Shown one piece after another: positions 16,862 through 25,546 of a stretch of DNA of 64,000 nt. A model generated the notes under the pieces. That model made no database searches and was not told the DNA's origin. It saw only the letters and a list, made by a program, of their open reading frames with translations. A program made the position numbers and the translations under genes. The stretch spans positions 1,488,001 through 1,552,000 of the forward strand of contig CBDFGK010000003.1 of the NCBI GenBank assembly GCA_965247075.1, written 5' to 3'. Source of the stretch: CBDFGK01 sp965247075 (GTDB lineage: Bacteria; Pseudomonadota; Gammaproteobacteria; Pseudomonadales; Halieaceae). The first letter of the stretch is position 1, and every line of letters starts with the position of its first letter.

Positions 16862-18292
16862 ATGAATCCTGAAGAATTTCGCCAGGCCGGTCACGAGCTT
16901 ATTGACTGGATTGCTGATTACCGCCAACGAATAGCCGATCTGCCGGTGCGTGCGCAAGTTGCGCCGGGTGATGTTCGCCACTCACTGCCGGCGCTACCGC
17001 CACAGGAAGCAGAGAGTTTTGCCAGCGTTATGACGGACCTGGATAACCTGATCATGCCGGGAGTAACCCAGGTACAGCATCCCATGCACTTTGGCTGGTT
17101 TCCATCCAACGCTTCGCTGGCATCGGTATTGGGGGACATTGCCAGCTCGGGAATGGGCACGCTGGGCATTTCCTGGGAGAGCTGTCCGTCACTCACCGAA
17201 CTTGAAGAAGTTGTGTGTGATTGGTTGCGCCGGCTCACTGGTTTGAGCGAGCAGTGGCAGGGCACCATTCACGACACGGCTTCTACGGCCTGTGTAACCG
17301 CGATGATTTTGGCCCGCGAACAGGCCAGCAAACTGAGCAAAAATCATGGCGGTTTACAGGCAGTGGCGGGGCCGCTGGTGGTGTACAGTACTTCGCAGGC
17401 CCACTCTTCCATTGCCAAGGCGGTGCAACTGGCCGGGTTTGGTAATGATAATTTGCGCCTCATAGAGGAAGACCCCTATAGCCGCGCCATGTTGCCCGCT
17501 GCGCTTGCCGGCGCGATCGAAAAGGACCTTGCCGACGGTTGTATTCCAGCTGGCATTGTCTGCTCAGTGGGTGCTACTGGCACGACCGCAATGGATCCGG
17601 TGGCGGAAATCGCTGCCATTGCCAATGCACAGGGTATTTGGCTGCACGTGGATGCCGCTATGGCCGGTTCAGCGATGCTGTTGCCTGAGTGTCGCCACCT
17701 CTGGGCCGGCGTGGAGCAGGCCGATTCCATCGCCTGGAACCCCCATAAATGGATGGGCACCATATTGGATACCGCATTGTTCTATGTGCGTGACGTGGGG
17801 CATCTGGAGGCAGTAATGTCTACTAATCCCAGTTATCTGCGTTCTACCGCGGATGGCAGCGTCACGCAATACCGGGATTGGGGAATTCCACTGGGGCGGC
17901 GTTTCCGTGCGTTGAAACTGTGGTTTCACTTGCGTCTGGATGGCCCGGAAGCGATTCGCAGCAGGCTGCGACGAGACCTGGATAATGCCCAGTGGTTGGC
18001 GCAGCAAGTTGCGGCGACTGATGGTTGGGAGGTGCTGGCGCCGGTGAGTTTGCAAACGGTTTGTATTCGGCATGCGCCCTGGGACGCTGGGGGAGAGGCC
18101 TTGTATGGGGAGGCGTTGGACCGGCATACGCTGGCATGGGTAGAGCGCATTAATAGCTCGGGGGAGGCATTCCTGTCGCCCTCTGTACTGGACGGGCGCT
18201 GGATGGTTCGAGTATCCATTGGTGTGGAAAACTCAACGCGCGAAAACCTCCAGCAGTTGTGGTCTCTGCTTCAGCAAGCGGTGCAGTGCTGA
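16862..18292 (+). CDS. Aromatic-L-amino-acid-decarboxylase-type PLP enzyme
   Basis: 476 residues from the ATG at 16862; the frame is open upstream but runs into the antisense of the nucleotidase. Group II PLP decarboxylase: HPMHFGWFPS near 77-86 (substrate pocket region), HDTAST (serine/threonine block), HVDAAMAGSA (cofactor Asp) and Schiff-base Lys296 in NPHKWMG. Family members decarboxylate tryptophan, tyrosine, DOPA or phenylalanine to amines. The substrate is not predictable here, and no transporter or partner adjoins. Confidence 0.88.
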   Translation: MNPEEFRQAGHELIDWIADYRQRIADLPVRAQVAPGDVRHSLPALPPQEAESFASVMTDLDNLIMPGVTQVQHPMHFGWFPSNASLASVLGDIASSGMGTLGISWESCPSLTELEEVVCDWLRRLTGLSEQWQGTIHDTASTACVTAMILAREQASKLSKNHGGLQAVAGPLVVYSTSQAHSSIAKAVQLAGFGNDNLRLIEEDPYSRAMLPAALAGAIEKDLADGCIPAGIVCSVGATGTTAMDPVAEIAAIANAQGIWLHVDAAMAGSAMLLPECRHLWAGVEQADSIAWNPHKWMGTILDTALFYVRDVGHLEAVMSTNPSYLRSTADGSVTQYRDWGIPLGRRFRALKLWFHLRLDGPEAIRSRLRRDLDNAQWLAQQVAATDGWEVLAPVSLQTVCIRHAPWDAGGEALYGEALDRHTLAWVERINSSGEAFLSPSVLDGRWMVRVSIGVENSTRENLQQLWSLLQQAVQC

Positions 18293-18321
18293 CCCTTGTT
18301 TGTCCAATTCCTTATAGGGTT

Positions 18322-19002
18322 TCAGTTTTCCCAGGCCAGACTGCGCAAATCGTTGACCACGGTATCGGCGTGCAAAAAGCCGCTGCTGTAGATATTGCGG
18401 ATGCGGCGCCGGCGGTCGATCAGGTAGACCCTGAGTATATGTGAGATGCTGCCGGTATAGTTGCCCTCGTCGTCATAGTTTTTCACCCGAAACTGACCGT
18501 AACCGTCCAGTATGGGCTGCAAGTCCTGTGCCGAGGCGGTGGTGAGGAATTGCCAGTCGAAGTCCTCGCGTTGAAAATGGCGTGCGTAGTCGGTGAGTGC
18601 TGCCGGGGTGTCCATCTCTGGGTCAAAGCTGAGGCTGAGCAGGCGGACCTGGTCAGCCAGAGACTCGTCTGCCAGCAGCAGTGACTGCACTTTTTTCATG
18701 ACAAAGCCGGCCAGGGGACAACCGTTTATATCGGAGCAGTGGGTGTAGATAAAGCCCATCAGCACCAGTTTGTCGCCGGTCAGTTGGTGCAGCTGCCGCT
18801 GCGCGCCATTGCTGTCCAGTACCTTGCCGTCAGCAGCCACGCCCAGTGGTGGCAGTTGATAGGTGCCGGCCGCCGGCGGCTGAAATTGCAGGGGTCCGTA
18901 ACCGGGGGCGAGCACCTGAGATTTTTCACTACTTAAACCTTGCACAGGCAGCAGGCAGCTTATGAGCGCCAGAGCCGGCGCCCATCCAGGGGTGATGTTC
19001 AT
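18322..19002 (-). CDS. SCO1/SenC-family copper chaperone
   Basis: 226 residues with an N-terminal signal sequence (about 1-23) and thioredoxin-like fold. The metal-binding cysteines are C89 and C95 in THCSDINGCP, spaced CX5C instead of the usual CX3C; the conserved His is in GSISHILRVYLID near 192. SCO proteins deliver copper or act as periplasmic thiol reductases. It overlaps the stop of the upstream mtoX gene by 4 bp. SenC-type genes are known partners of bacterial methanethiol oxidase, and MtoX is a copper enzyme, so it probably metallates MtoX. Confidence 0.88.
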   Translation of the reverse strand: MNITPGWAPALALISCLLPVQGLSSEKSQVLAPGYGPLQFQPPAAGTYQLPPLGVAADGKVLDSNGAQRQLHQLTGDKLVLMGFIYTHCSDINGCPLAGFVMKKVQSLLLADESLADQVRLLSLSFDPEMDTPAALTDYARHFQREDFDWQFLTTASAQDLQPILDGYGQFRVKNYDDEGNYTGSISHILRVYLIDRRRRIRNIYSSGFLHADTVVNDLRSLAWEN

Positions 19003-20306
19003 TTAGCGGCGACTTTCTTTCCGTACAGGGAGTAGGCGCCAAAACGCATCTGGTGCGGTGTGCCGAGCTTGGCGGCGAGGAAATCAATCGCCAGCACTTC
19101 CTGTAACTCTGCGCCATCATAGTCGTAGATTTTCAGGTAGTGAAGATCCGGACCAGTGGGGGCCTGCTTGTCCCAGTTACGCAATAGCGAGGAGGTGAAA
19201 TAAACGCGCTTGCCGTCCCAACTCTGCGACACCATGTTGACCTGGTCGCCTATTTTCTTGGTATAAATCTGTTTGGCGTCATGGGGATCACTGATGTCAT
19301 ACAGCCGCGCCATACCATCGTTCCAGGTATTTACCCAGAGGCGGGTATCGTCGGCGAAAATGGAGATGTCCACCGGCAGCGGAATCTTGGCGGCGTCACC
19401 GATATCGGCCACCTTCTCCGCCTGCCACTCGCCCTGCTTGTCCTCGAAAATCAGCCACACCTCGGAAGTGAGCGCCGTAGTGGTAAAGCAGTAGTTGTGA
19501 TCCGGCCGCCAGGCGCAACGCAGTTCCAGTGGCGCGCCGGGAACATCGAAGATTTTCTTAGGCTTGCGCGCGTGTAAATCCCAGGCCACCACGGTGTTGC
19601 CGAAGTTTTTCATGGCTTCGGCGTCTCCCATGAGCACGCCCAGGTTGGCCATGTAATTGTTCCAGCCGGTGAAGGAGGAGGTCAGCATCAGGTTTTTGCG
19701 CGGCAGGACGCGCACATCATAGCCATAGCCATCGGCATACTGCCCGGATTTGACGGCGCCTTGCAGGTTGTCGTCTGTGGGCATCCAGTAGGTGGCCACG
19801 TAGTCGCCGGCGTTGGTGTACTCCACCATGGCGGTGCGGCCACCGTGATCGCGATTGTTGGACAGGCCGGTCACCATCATGCGACCGGGCAGGGCGTAGC
19901 TGGTATGTGGACCCACCACGCCGCCGCTCTGGCTGACAAAATCTGCAATGGTTTTGTGTAAACGGGGTTTGGCGGGATCACTGTGCACATCGAAGATAAA
20001 TATTTTGCTGGTGTCCAGGCCGGATGCCCACAGGTAGCGCCGGTCATCTGTGAGGCCGGTATGGTGGGCCTCGTTGCGACCACCGACCGAGGTTGAACCG
20101 GTGATTTTTCCGTAGTTCGATGCATCCGGGTTGACGCCTATGGTGACCAGTTTGTCCTGTTCATCGCCAATCCCGGGGATGCCCAGCGTCCAGACGTAGA
20201 CAAAATCTTCCTGACCCTTGATTTTTGCCATATACGGCGACATGCAGGTTTCGTCCGCACGGGTGGCCATGGTCAGTAGCAAGCTCAAAAGAAGTAGCCA
20301 TTGCAT
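18999..20306 (-). CDS. mtoX: Methanethiol oxidase (selenium-binding-protein family)
   Basis: 435 residues beginning with a signal peptide (about 1-17), so periplasmic. SBP56/MtoX family: YMAKIKGQEDFVYVWT, HHTGLTDDRRYLWASGLDTS, GPHTSYALPG, HQMRFGAYS. Known bacterial MtoX oxidises methanethiol to formaldehyde, hydrogen sulfide and hydrogen peroxide. The call rests on family plus context: the SCO gene overlaps its stop and a MauG-type cytochrome peroxidase lies divergently 66 bp away, the same trio described for methanethiol-degrading bacteria. Other selenium-binding proteins remain an alternative. Confidence 0.88.
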   Translation of the reverse strand: MQWLLLLSLLLTMATRADETCMSPYMAKIKGQEDFVYVWTLGIPGIGDEQDKLVTIGVNPDASNYGKITGSTSVGGRNEAHHTGLTDDRRYLWASGLDTSKIFIFDVHSDPAKPRLHKTIADFVSQSGGVVGPHTSYALPGRMMVTGLSNNRDHGGRTAMVEYTNAGDYVATYWMPTDDNLQGAVKSGQYADGYGYDVRVLPRKNLMLTSSFTGWNNYMANLGVLMGDAEAMKNFGNTVVAWDLHARKPKKIFDVPGAPLELRCAWRPDHNYCFTTTALTSEVWLIFEDKQGEWQAEKVADIGDAAKIPLPVDISIFADDTRLWVNTWNDGMARLYDISDPHDAKQIYTKKIGDQVNMVSQSWDGKRVYFTSSLLRNWDKQAPTGPDLHYLKIYDYDGAELQEVLAIDFLAAKLGTPHQMRFGAYSLYGKKVAAK

Positions 20307-20372
20307 GGGGGAAGCCCTCTATAATCGGTTATTCGTTCAGCTTAGTCTTTTTTCGGGGTACTTCAACAGCGC

Positions 20373-21593
20373 ATGCGTCCATTCTATTCAACAATGTCCG
20401 TTTGGTGGCACCATTCTATCCGGCTGCTGCTGCTCATGGCGCTGAGTGCCCACGGCGCTGAAACGCTCACACCCTCCCGCGCCATTGTGCCCACCGGCGG
20501 TGTGCCGCAGCAGTTGCTGGGATTGATCCGGCAGCCGCCATTGGGATTGCCCGCAGTGCCTGTGCCTGAATCAAACTTACCCACCCAGGCCAGCATTGCC
20601 CTGGGGCGGAAATTATTTTTCGATCGCCGCCTTTCCTTCAACGGTACCCTGTCCTGCGCCATGTGTCATATCCCGGAGCAAGGTTTTACCCAGCACGAGT
20701 TGCAGACCCCGGTGGGTATCGAGGGGCGATTCGTGAAGCGCAATGCACCCTCGCTCTACAATGTGGCTTATCGTCGCCACCTGTTCCACGACGGGCGAGA
20801 AAGCAGCCTGGAAAACCAGGTGTGGCAGCCGCTGCTTGGAAATAACGAAATGGCTAACCCCTCCATGGGTTTCGTATTGGCTACGTTGGTAAAAGCCAGT
20901 GACTACAACGGCATGTTTGAAGCCGCCTTCCAGCGCGGCCCTACCATGGAAACCCTGGGCATGGCGCTGGCCAGTTACCAGCGCGGTCTGCTGTCGGCAA
21001 ATTCAGCCTTTGATCGCTGGTACTTCGGCGCGCAACCAGATGCCATGAGTGCGGCGGCGCAGCGCGGCTTTGAGTTGTTCCAGCGCCAGGGCTGTGTAGC
21101 TTGCCACCCGCTGTCGGAACAGCATGCGCTGTTCAGTGATGGCGAGTTTCACGATACCGGCATCGGTTATGCGCGCGCCATGCCGGTCAAGGCGCAGCAG
21201 CAGCGGCAGGCCGTGCGGTTGGCGCCCGGTGTGGCAGTGGTTCCCAGCGTTAGCTTTGCCAGGCCCAACAATAATGACGCCGGCCGCTATGAAGCCACCG
21301 GCCGGCCGGAAGATCGCTGGCTGTACCTGACCCCTTCGCTGCGCAATGTCGCCATTACGGCGCCGTATATGCACGATGGCTCCATGGGGGATCTGCCCAC
21401 TGTGTTGAATTACTACAATGCCGGGGCCGTAGCCCATGCGGGTCTGGACCCGCGCCTGCGCCCCATGGGCCTGGATGCCGGGGAACTGACCGACTTACAG
21501 CGCTTCCTGGAAGCCCTGACGGGCAATAATATCGATGTATTACAGGCGGACGGCCGGGCCACTGCCATAGGCGACAGGTTGGAAGCGCGATGA
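20373..21593 (+). CDS. mauG: MauG-type di-haem cytochrome c peroxidase
   Basis: 406 residues with an N-terminal secretion signal (about 15-29; an ATG at 20394 is an alternative start). Two c-type haem sites: C95-AM-CH99 and C241-VA-CH245, each in the usual context (FNGTLSCAMCHIPEQGFT; GCVACHPLS). LRNVAITAPYMHDGSM is the conserved MauG/CcpA block. MauG proteins modify partner proteins or reduce peroxide; MtoX chemistry yields peroxide, and the gene is divergent from mtoX. Its stop overlaps cysQ (ATGA). Confidence 0.9.
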   Translation: MRPFYSTMSVWWHHSIRLLLLMALSAHGAETLTPSRAIVPTGGVPQQLLGLIRQPPLGLPAVPVPESNLPTQASIALGRKLFFDRRLSFNGTLSCAMCHIPEQGFTQHELQTPVGIEGRFVKRNAPSLYNVAYRRHLFHDGRESSLENQVWQPLLGNNEMANPSMGFVLATLVKASDYNGMFEAAFQRGPTMETLGMALASYQRGLLSANSAFDRWYFGAQPDAMSAAAQRGFELFQRQGCVACHPLSEQHALFSDGEFHDTGIGYARAMPVKAQQQRQAVRLAPGVAVVPSVSFARPNNNDAGRYEATGRPEDRWLYLTPSLRNVAITAPYMHDGSMGDLPTVLNYYNAGAVAHAGLDPRLRPMGLDAGELTDLQRFLEALTGNNIDVLQADGRATAIGDRLEAR

Positions 21594-22405
21594 CCGTGTT
21601 GTTTAGCGAACCCTGCCAGGGCTGGCTGGATGCATTGCGTGACCTGTGTGAGGAAGCGGGACAGGCAATTGTCAGTCACTACCATGCTGATGATGGCAGC
21701 AGTCACCGCCGTAAATCCGATAACTCACCACTGACCGATGCTGACCTGGCCTCCCACGCCATCCTGGAGGCGGGTTTACAGCAATTTGGACTGCCGGTGC
21801 TGTCGGAAGAATCTTCGCCTGAAGCGTTTGGCGATCGTCTGGGCTGGGATGAATTCTGGATGGTTGATCCGTTGGACGGCACCCGGGAGTTTATTGAGCG
21901 CACCGGCGAATTTACCATCAATATTGCCCTGATCCGACAGCATCGCGCCTGTTTTGGCATGATTGCCGTACCCCTGCGTGGTGAAATATATGCCGGTGAG
22001 CCAGGGCGCGGCGCCGCAAAATACCGGGACGGTCACTGGCAGTCTATTCGTTGCCGGAAATTGTCTGCTTCAGCGCCACTGCTTGTGCTGACCAGCCGGC
22101 GCCATCGAGGTGACAAACTTGCAGCCTGCCTGCAGGGCCTGGGCCGACATAAAGGGGGCGTAGAGCGCAAATATATGGGCTGTGCGCTCAAGTTTTGCGA
22201 GCTGGCTGAGGGTAAGGCTGACTTTTACCCGCGCTTTTCCCCCTGCTCAGAATGGGACACCGCGGCGGGACAGGCGTTACTGGAGGGGGCGGGTGGACAG
22301 TTGCTCGACCTCGAAGGCAACCCGCTGCAATACAATGCCAGGGAGGGTTTGTTGAATCCCGATTTTCTGGCAGTGGCGGATTCCCACATCTTTCGCTATA
22401 CCTAA
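21590..22405 (+). CDS. cysQ: 3'(2'),5'-bisphosphate nucleotidase
   Basis: 271 residues. Inositol-monophosphatase-fold metal sites: SEES (E73-E74), DPLDGTREF (93-101) and SEWDTAAG near 220. It hydrolyses PAP to AMP, relieving a by-product of sulfate assimilation. It overlaps mauG by 4 bp; cotranscription with a methanethiol-oxidation module fits a general sulfur role, which is inference. Confidence 0.92.
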   Translation: MTVLFSEPCQGWLDALRDLCEEAGQAIVSHYHADDGSSHRRKSDNSPLTDADLASHAILEAGLQQFGLPVLSEESSPEAFGDRLGWDEFWMVDPLDGTREFIERTGEFTINIALIRQHRACFGMIAVPLRGEIYAGEPGRGAAKYRDGHWQSIRCRKLSASAPLLVLTSRRHRGDKLAACLQGLGRHKGGVERKYMGCALKFCELAEGKADFYPRFSPCSEWDTAAGQALLEGAGGQLLDLEGNPLQYNAREGLLNPDFLAVADSHIFRYT

Positions 22406-22484
22406 GCACTCAAGGCAGCAGCTAAATTTGCAATTGCAGCGGTAATGGTTGCCGATTGTGCGGTGATCGGCTATACCTGAGCAG

Positions 22485-22727
22485 GTGAGTGATACCAATA
22501 TCCCTGATGAGCCTCAACCCGAAGATGTAACGCCGGAAATCAATTTGGCTGGCCGAATTCTGCAACTGCAACAACAGCACCGTGCGCTCGATCAGGAGAT
22601 TGAAGCTATCTACGGGCACCCCTCCCGCGATCAACTGCGACTGCAGCGTCTAAAGAAGAAAAAACTGCGTATAAAAGACATGATTACGCGCTTCAAAGAC
22701 GAATTAATTCCCGATCTCAACGCCTGA
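22485..22727 (+). CDS. YdcH-like small protein (DUF465)
   Basis: 80 residues from a GTG at 22485. The C-terminal half LQQQHRALDQEIEAIYG...LQRLKKKKLRIKDMITRF matches the DUF465/YdcH helical hairpin, with an acidic extension of about 20 residues in front. Function unknown in the family. It is followed 13 bp later by an MBL hydrolase gene. Confidence 0.75.
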   Translation: MSDTNIPDEPQPEDVTPEINLAGRILQLQQQHRALDQEIEAIYGHPSRDQLRLQRLKKKKLRIKDMITRFKDELIPDLNA

Positions 22728-22740
22728 CAGGAGACAGACC

Positions 22741-23610
22741 ATGATCAGTAGGACATTACTATTGGGCCTGTGTGTCATTGCCTTGCCTGTTCTTGCACAG
22801 GCGCCCTCCGTGCAGACCACCCATATCAAGGGATCCTTGTACCTGTTGCAAGGCCGTGGCGGCAACGTGGTGGTCTCAGTGGGCGATGACGGTGTGGCGA
22901 TGATCGATACCGATTACGGTAATTATGCCCCCGCTTACGAAAAAGCCTTGCAGGCGCTGGCAGCCGGCAGCCCACGCCTTGTCATTAACACCCACTGGCA
23001 TGGTGACCATACCGGTGGCAATGCTTTCTGGGGAGCGCGCGGTGGTGTCATCCTGGCCCACGAGCAGGTGCTACAGCGCATGTCCACCCGTCAGGAGAAC
23101 AGGTTTTTTGGACGTGTTACCGAGGCGAGCCCTGTGGCGGCCTGGCCGGTAGTAACCTATGCAGATTCACTGGCCCTGCGTTTCAACGCAGATACTGTAG
23201 AAGTGCAGCACTATGCCGGCGGTCACACCGATGGTGACAGTGTGGTGTTTTTTGTGGGCCAGAACGTGGTTCATATGGGAGATCACTATTTCAAGGATCG
23301 CTTCCCGTTTATCGATATAGCCTCGGGCGGCTCTGTGGCTGGCCTGACAGCCAATGTCGAGGCCCTATTGGGCAAGGTCGACGCGCAGACCATTATCGTG
23401 CCGGGCCATGGAGATTTGGCCAATCGCGACGACCTGCAGCGCTATCTCGATATGCTGGTGGCTACCCGGACCCAAGTGAAGGCCATGCAGGCCAAAGGTA
23501 TGGACCTGGCCGCGATGCAGGCCGCGGGCCTGGATCCAAAATGGCAATCCTGGGGGCTTCAATTTATCAACCAGGACAACTGGATTGGGTTTTTGGTCGC
23601 GAGCCCCTGA
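22741..23610 (+). CDS. Periplasmic metallo-beta-lactamase-fold hydrolase
   Basis: 289 residues, signal peptide about 1-20 (ending VLAQA). Zinc ligands H85-x-H87-x-D89-H90 (THWHGDHTGGN), a second His in YAGGHTDGDS, Asp in MGDHYFKD, and a final His in VPGHGD. The arrangement is closest to SoxH/quinoprotein-relay-type MBL proteins rather than a true antibiotic lactamase. Substrate unknown. Confidence 0.85.
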   Translation: MISRTLLLGLCVIALPVLAQAPSVQTTHIKGSLYLLQGRGGNVVVSVGDDGVAMIDTDYGNYAPAYEKALQALAAGSPRLVINTHWHGDHTGGNAFWGARGGVILAHEQVLQRMSTRQENRFFGRVTEASPVAAWPVVTYADSLALRFNADTVEVQHYAGGHTDGDSVVFFVGQNVVHMGDHYFKDRFPFIDIASGGSVAGLTANVEALLGKVDAQTIIVPGHGDLANRDDLQRYLDMLVATRTQVKAMQAKGMDLAAMQAAGLDPKWQSWGLQFINQDNWIGFLVASP

Positions 23611-23662
23611 CACCTAAAAATTGGGGTCAGAGTAGAATGGCACTTACATAAGCGTCGCCAGG

Positions 23663-23803
23663 TCTAGAGCGTTCAGCAACTGCAAACTTCATCCGCTACA
23701 GAAGGATTCTATCGACCCGGTGGTTGCAACATCCACCTTTGATGCAGGAACTAAAGAGTTCAACGTACCCGCTCGAACCACAGCGGTGTTTGAAAAGCTG
23801 TAA
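23663..23803 (+). pseudogene. C-terminal fragment of a pullulanase-type debranching enzyme
   Basis: The last ~45 codons of a secreted alpha-1,6-glucosidase: CKLHPLQKDSIDPVVATSTF then FNVPARTTAVFEKL and TAA at 23801-23803. The LHPxQxxSxDxVV...FxVPARTTAVF pattern is the known C-terminus of pullulanases. The catalytic ~1000 residues are gone. A good terminator follows directly, as expected for a former gene end. The bases at 23606-23635 (with GGGGTCAGAGTA) resemble a REP/RAYT-type repeat end at the breakpoint. Confidence 0.65.
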
Positions 23804-23812
23804 GCACCTTTG

Positions 23813-23848
23813 GCCGGGGATGCGAGAGCTGTCCCCGGCTCCTTTTTA
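23813..23848 (+). terminator. Rho-independent terminator of the lost pullulanase gene
   Basis: An 8-bp perfect stem, GCCGGGGA (23813-23820) with TCCCCGGC (23832-23839), 11-base loop, followed by TCCTTTTT. It lies 10 bp after the pullulanase stop. Confidence 0.75.
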
Positions 23849-23884
23849 CTCCTGTCCGACCCATTCCGGCCCCAGCTTATTTTG

Positions 23885-24315
23885 GTTGGCTCCCACTCGT
23901 GGATACGCCGCTGGATTCGCGAATAACCAGCGTGAGCACCAGGGTGCTGGAGGTTACCTCTTCGTCATGGATGAGCCCGATGACTTTATCAACTAACAAC
24001 TGGCTGGCTAACCGGGTGTCCTGGCGCACAGGTCATAGCCGCGGGAGGCTGCGTAGCGGGTAATATTACCCAGCATGGAGAGGACAAACGGGTTGATATG
24101 GGAGTCATCACTGGTGGGGTCTTCGAAGATCAGCAATGCGAGGGTGTTGCAGGTGTGCGACCTGAGGCTGGCGGCGTGTCTGTCCACCCGGTAATTGAGT
24201 TCCCAGGCGATTGCCTTGGTAACCAGTGGGCTATCGCGCAGGGCGCGCGATACGGTCGATTGGGAACCCCGGCCTTATACGCAATATCGATAGAGGTCGC
24301 CTTGCGATCTTTCAA
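23885..24315 (-). pseudogene. LacI-family regulator lacking its middle
   Basis: From ATG 24315: MKDRKATSIDIAYKAGV is the LacI helix-turn-helix start. One base is lost at about 24265, and the next frame continues QSTVSRALRDSPLV, ELNYRVDRHAASLRS, LALLIFEDPTSDDSHINPF up to RGYDL. It then jumps, with another frame change near 24025, to DTRLASQLLVDKVIGLIHDE and TLVLTLVIRESS, the LacI C-terminus. About 180 residues of the sugar-binding core are missing, plus a few at SPLV/ELNY. Divergent from glk, it was probably the regulator of the glycogen/maltodextrin genes. Confidence 0.75.
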
Positions 24316-24439
24316 GATTTCCCTCCCGCAGGACTGTCTTTGCTCATTTTGTTCACCCCCAGGTTGTTAGTGGTGACTATACCTGTTGTAGCGGGCCGCA
24401 CTGAATTAACTATAGGGAAAAATTCGCTCAGTGACGAAG

Positions 24440-24453
24440 GTGCAAGCTTGCAC
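24440..24453. promoter_or_regulatory. Perfect 14-bp palindrome, candidate LacI-type operator
   Basis: GTGCAAGCTTGCAC is a perfect dyad 47 bp before the glk ATG at 24500 and 125 bp from the regulator start at 24315. LacI-family operators commonly have a TGCAA...TTGCA form. Its position in the 5' leader also argues against translation starting at the GTG at 24431. Binding is inferred. Confidence 0.4.
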
Positions 24454-24499
24454 GGATGTGTTAACTTGCGGCAATACTCCCGTGGCAGTAATACCTGAG

Positions 24500-25480
24500 A
24501 TGGATTCAAAAGCCTGGAATCTGGTGGCCGATATCGGCGGCACCAATGCGCGCTTCGGCCTAGTAGATTATGCCAGCGCCCGGCTGTTGCAGGTCGGGCG
24601 CTATTCGGTGGCGGAGCACGACACCTTCAGTGGGGCCATGCGCTGCTACCTGCGCGATATCGCCGCAACGGTCGACTGGCAGGCCTTTCCACGGGCCGCC
24701 TGCCTGGCTGTCGCCTGCCCGGTTGATTCCGACGTTATTCAATTTACCAACAGCCCCTGGACCGTCAATCGGAACCTGCTGTCGGGCCTGCTGGACAAGG
24801 CTCCGGTGGCGTTGATCAACGATTTTGCGGCAGTGGGCTATGCGGTGACCGATCTGCACCCCCAGGATTGGTGCCAACTTGGGGGATACGACCCCACTCC
24901 GGGGTTGCCTATCGCCGTGCTCGGCCCCGGCACAGGGCTGGGAGTCTGCTCGTTGGTGTCGGTGGGGACGGGTTACCAGGTGATTGAAGGGGAGGGCGGC
25001 CATGTGGATTTTGCCCCGGTTGACGCACAGGAGGTGGCAGTTCTGCAAATACTGACCAGCCGCTTTGGCAGAGTCTCTGCGGAGCGATTGCTCTCAGGTG
25101 CGGGTCTGCTCAATATCTACCAGAGCTTGGCGCAACTGGCAGGTAAGCCGGCCTTACACCAGACCCCGGCCGGGGTCTCAGAGGCAGCATTGGCGGGAGT
25201 TGAAACCCTGGCCGTGTCTGCCCTGGGGATGTTTTGCCGCGTCCTGGGGTCGGCAGCGGGGAACCTGGCACTGACGCTCGGTGCGAAGGGCGGCTTGTTC
25301 GTTGCCGGCGGCATCGCTCCTCGCATTATTGACTTTCTGGGCAACAGTGAATTTCGTCGCCGTTTTGAGTCCAAGGGGCGCTTCGCCAGTTACCTCAGGG
25401 ATATCCCGGTGCGGGTGGTAGTAAAAGAGGATCTGGGGCTGTTCGGGGCGGTAAAGAAACTCACTCTCGCAGAATTGTAA
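24500..25480 (+). CDS. glk: Glucokinase
   Basis: 326 residues from the ATG at 24500, chosen because VADIGGTNARFG then lies at the very N-terminus as in other Glk proteins; a GTG at 24431 would add 23 residues and place the palindrome inside the gene. Phosphate-binding motifs VADIGGTNAR and LGPGTGLGV, catalytic Asp in LINDFAAVGY, and GEGGHVDFAP are present. It phosphorylates glucose to glucose-6-phosphate, feeding pgm and glgC. First gene of the glycogen operon. Confidence 0.92.
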   Translation: MDSKAWNLVADIGGTNARFGLVDYASARLLQVGRYSVAEHDTFSGAMRCYLRDIAATVDWQAFPRAACLAVACPVDSDVIQFTNSPWTVNRNLLSGLLDKAPVALINDFAAVGYAVTDLHPQDWCQLGGYDPTPGLPIAVLGPGTGLGVCSLVSVGTGYQVIEGEGGHVDFAPVDAQEVAVLQILTSRFGRVSAERLLSGAGLLNIYQSLAQLAGKPALHQTPAGVSEAALAGVETLAVSALGMFCRVLGSAAGNLALTLGAKGGLFVAGGIAPRIIDFLGNSEFRRRFESKGRFASYLRDIPVRVVVKEDLGLFGAVKKLTLAEL

Positions 25481-25546
25481 CCCGGCCATCTGAGATGCTG
25501 ATGCGGCGAGCCACAGGGCAGGTCGCACATATGAGGAAAAAGGATT

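Noticed and set aside
22741..23610. Class B3 beta-lactamase resistance gene
   Set aside because: The fold and HxHxDH motif are shared, but the overall pattern fits SoxH/quinoprotein-relay-type MBL proteins; no evidence for antibiotic hydrolysis.
24431..24499. Longer glucokinase with 23 extra N-terminal residues from the GTG at 24431
   Set aside because: The extension has no family match, contains the palindrome, and the ATG at 24500 places the ADIGGTNAR motif where other Glk proteins have it.
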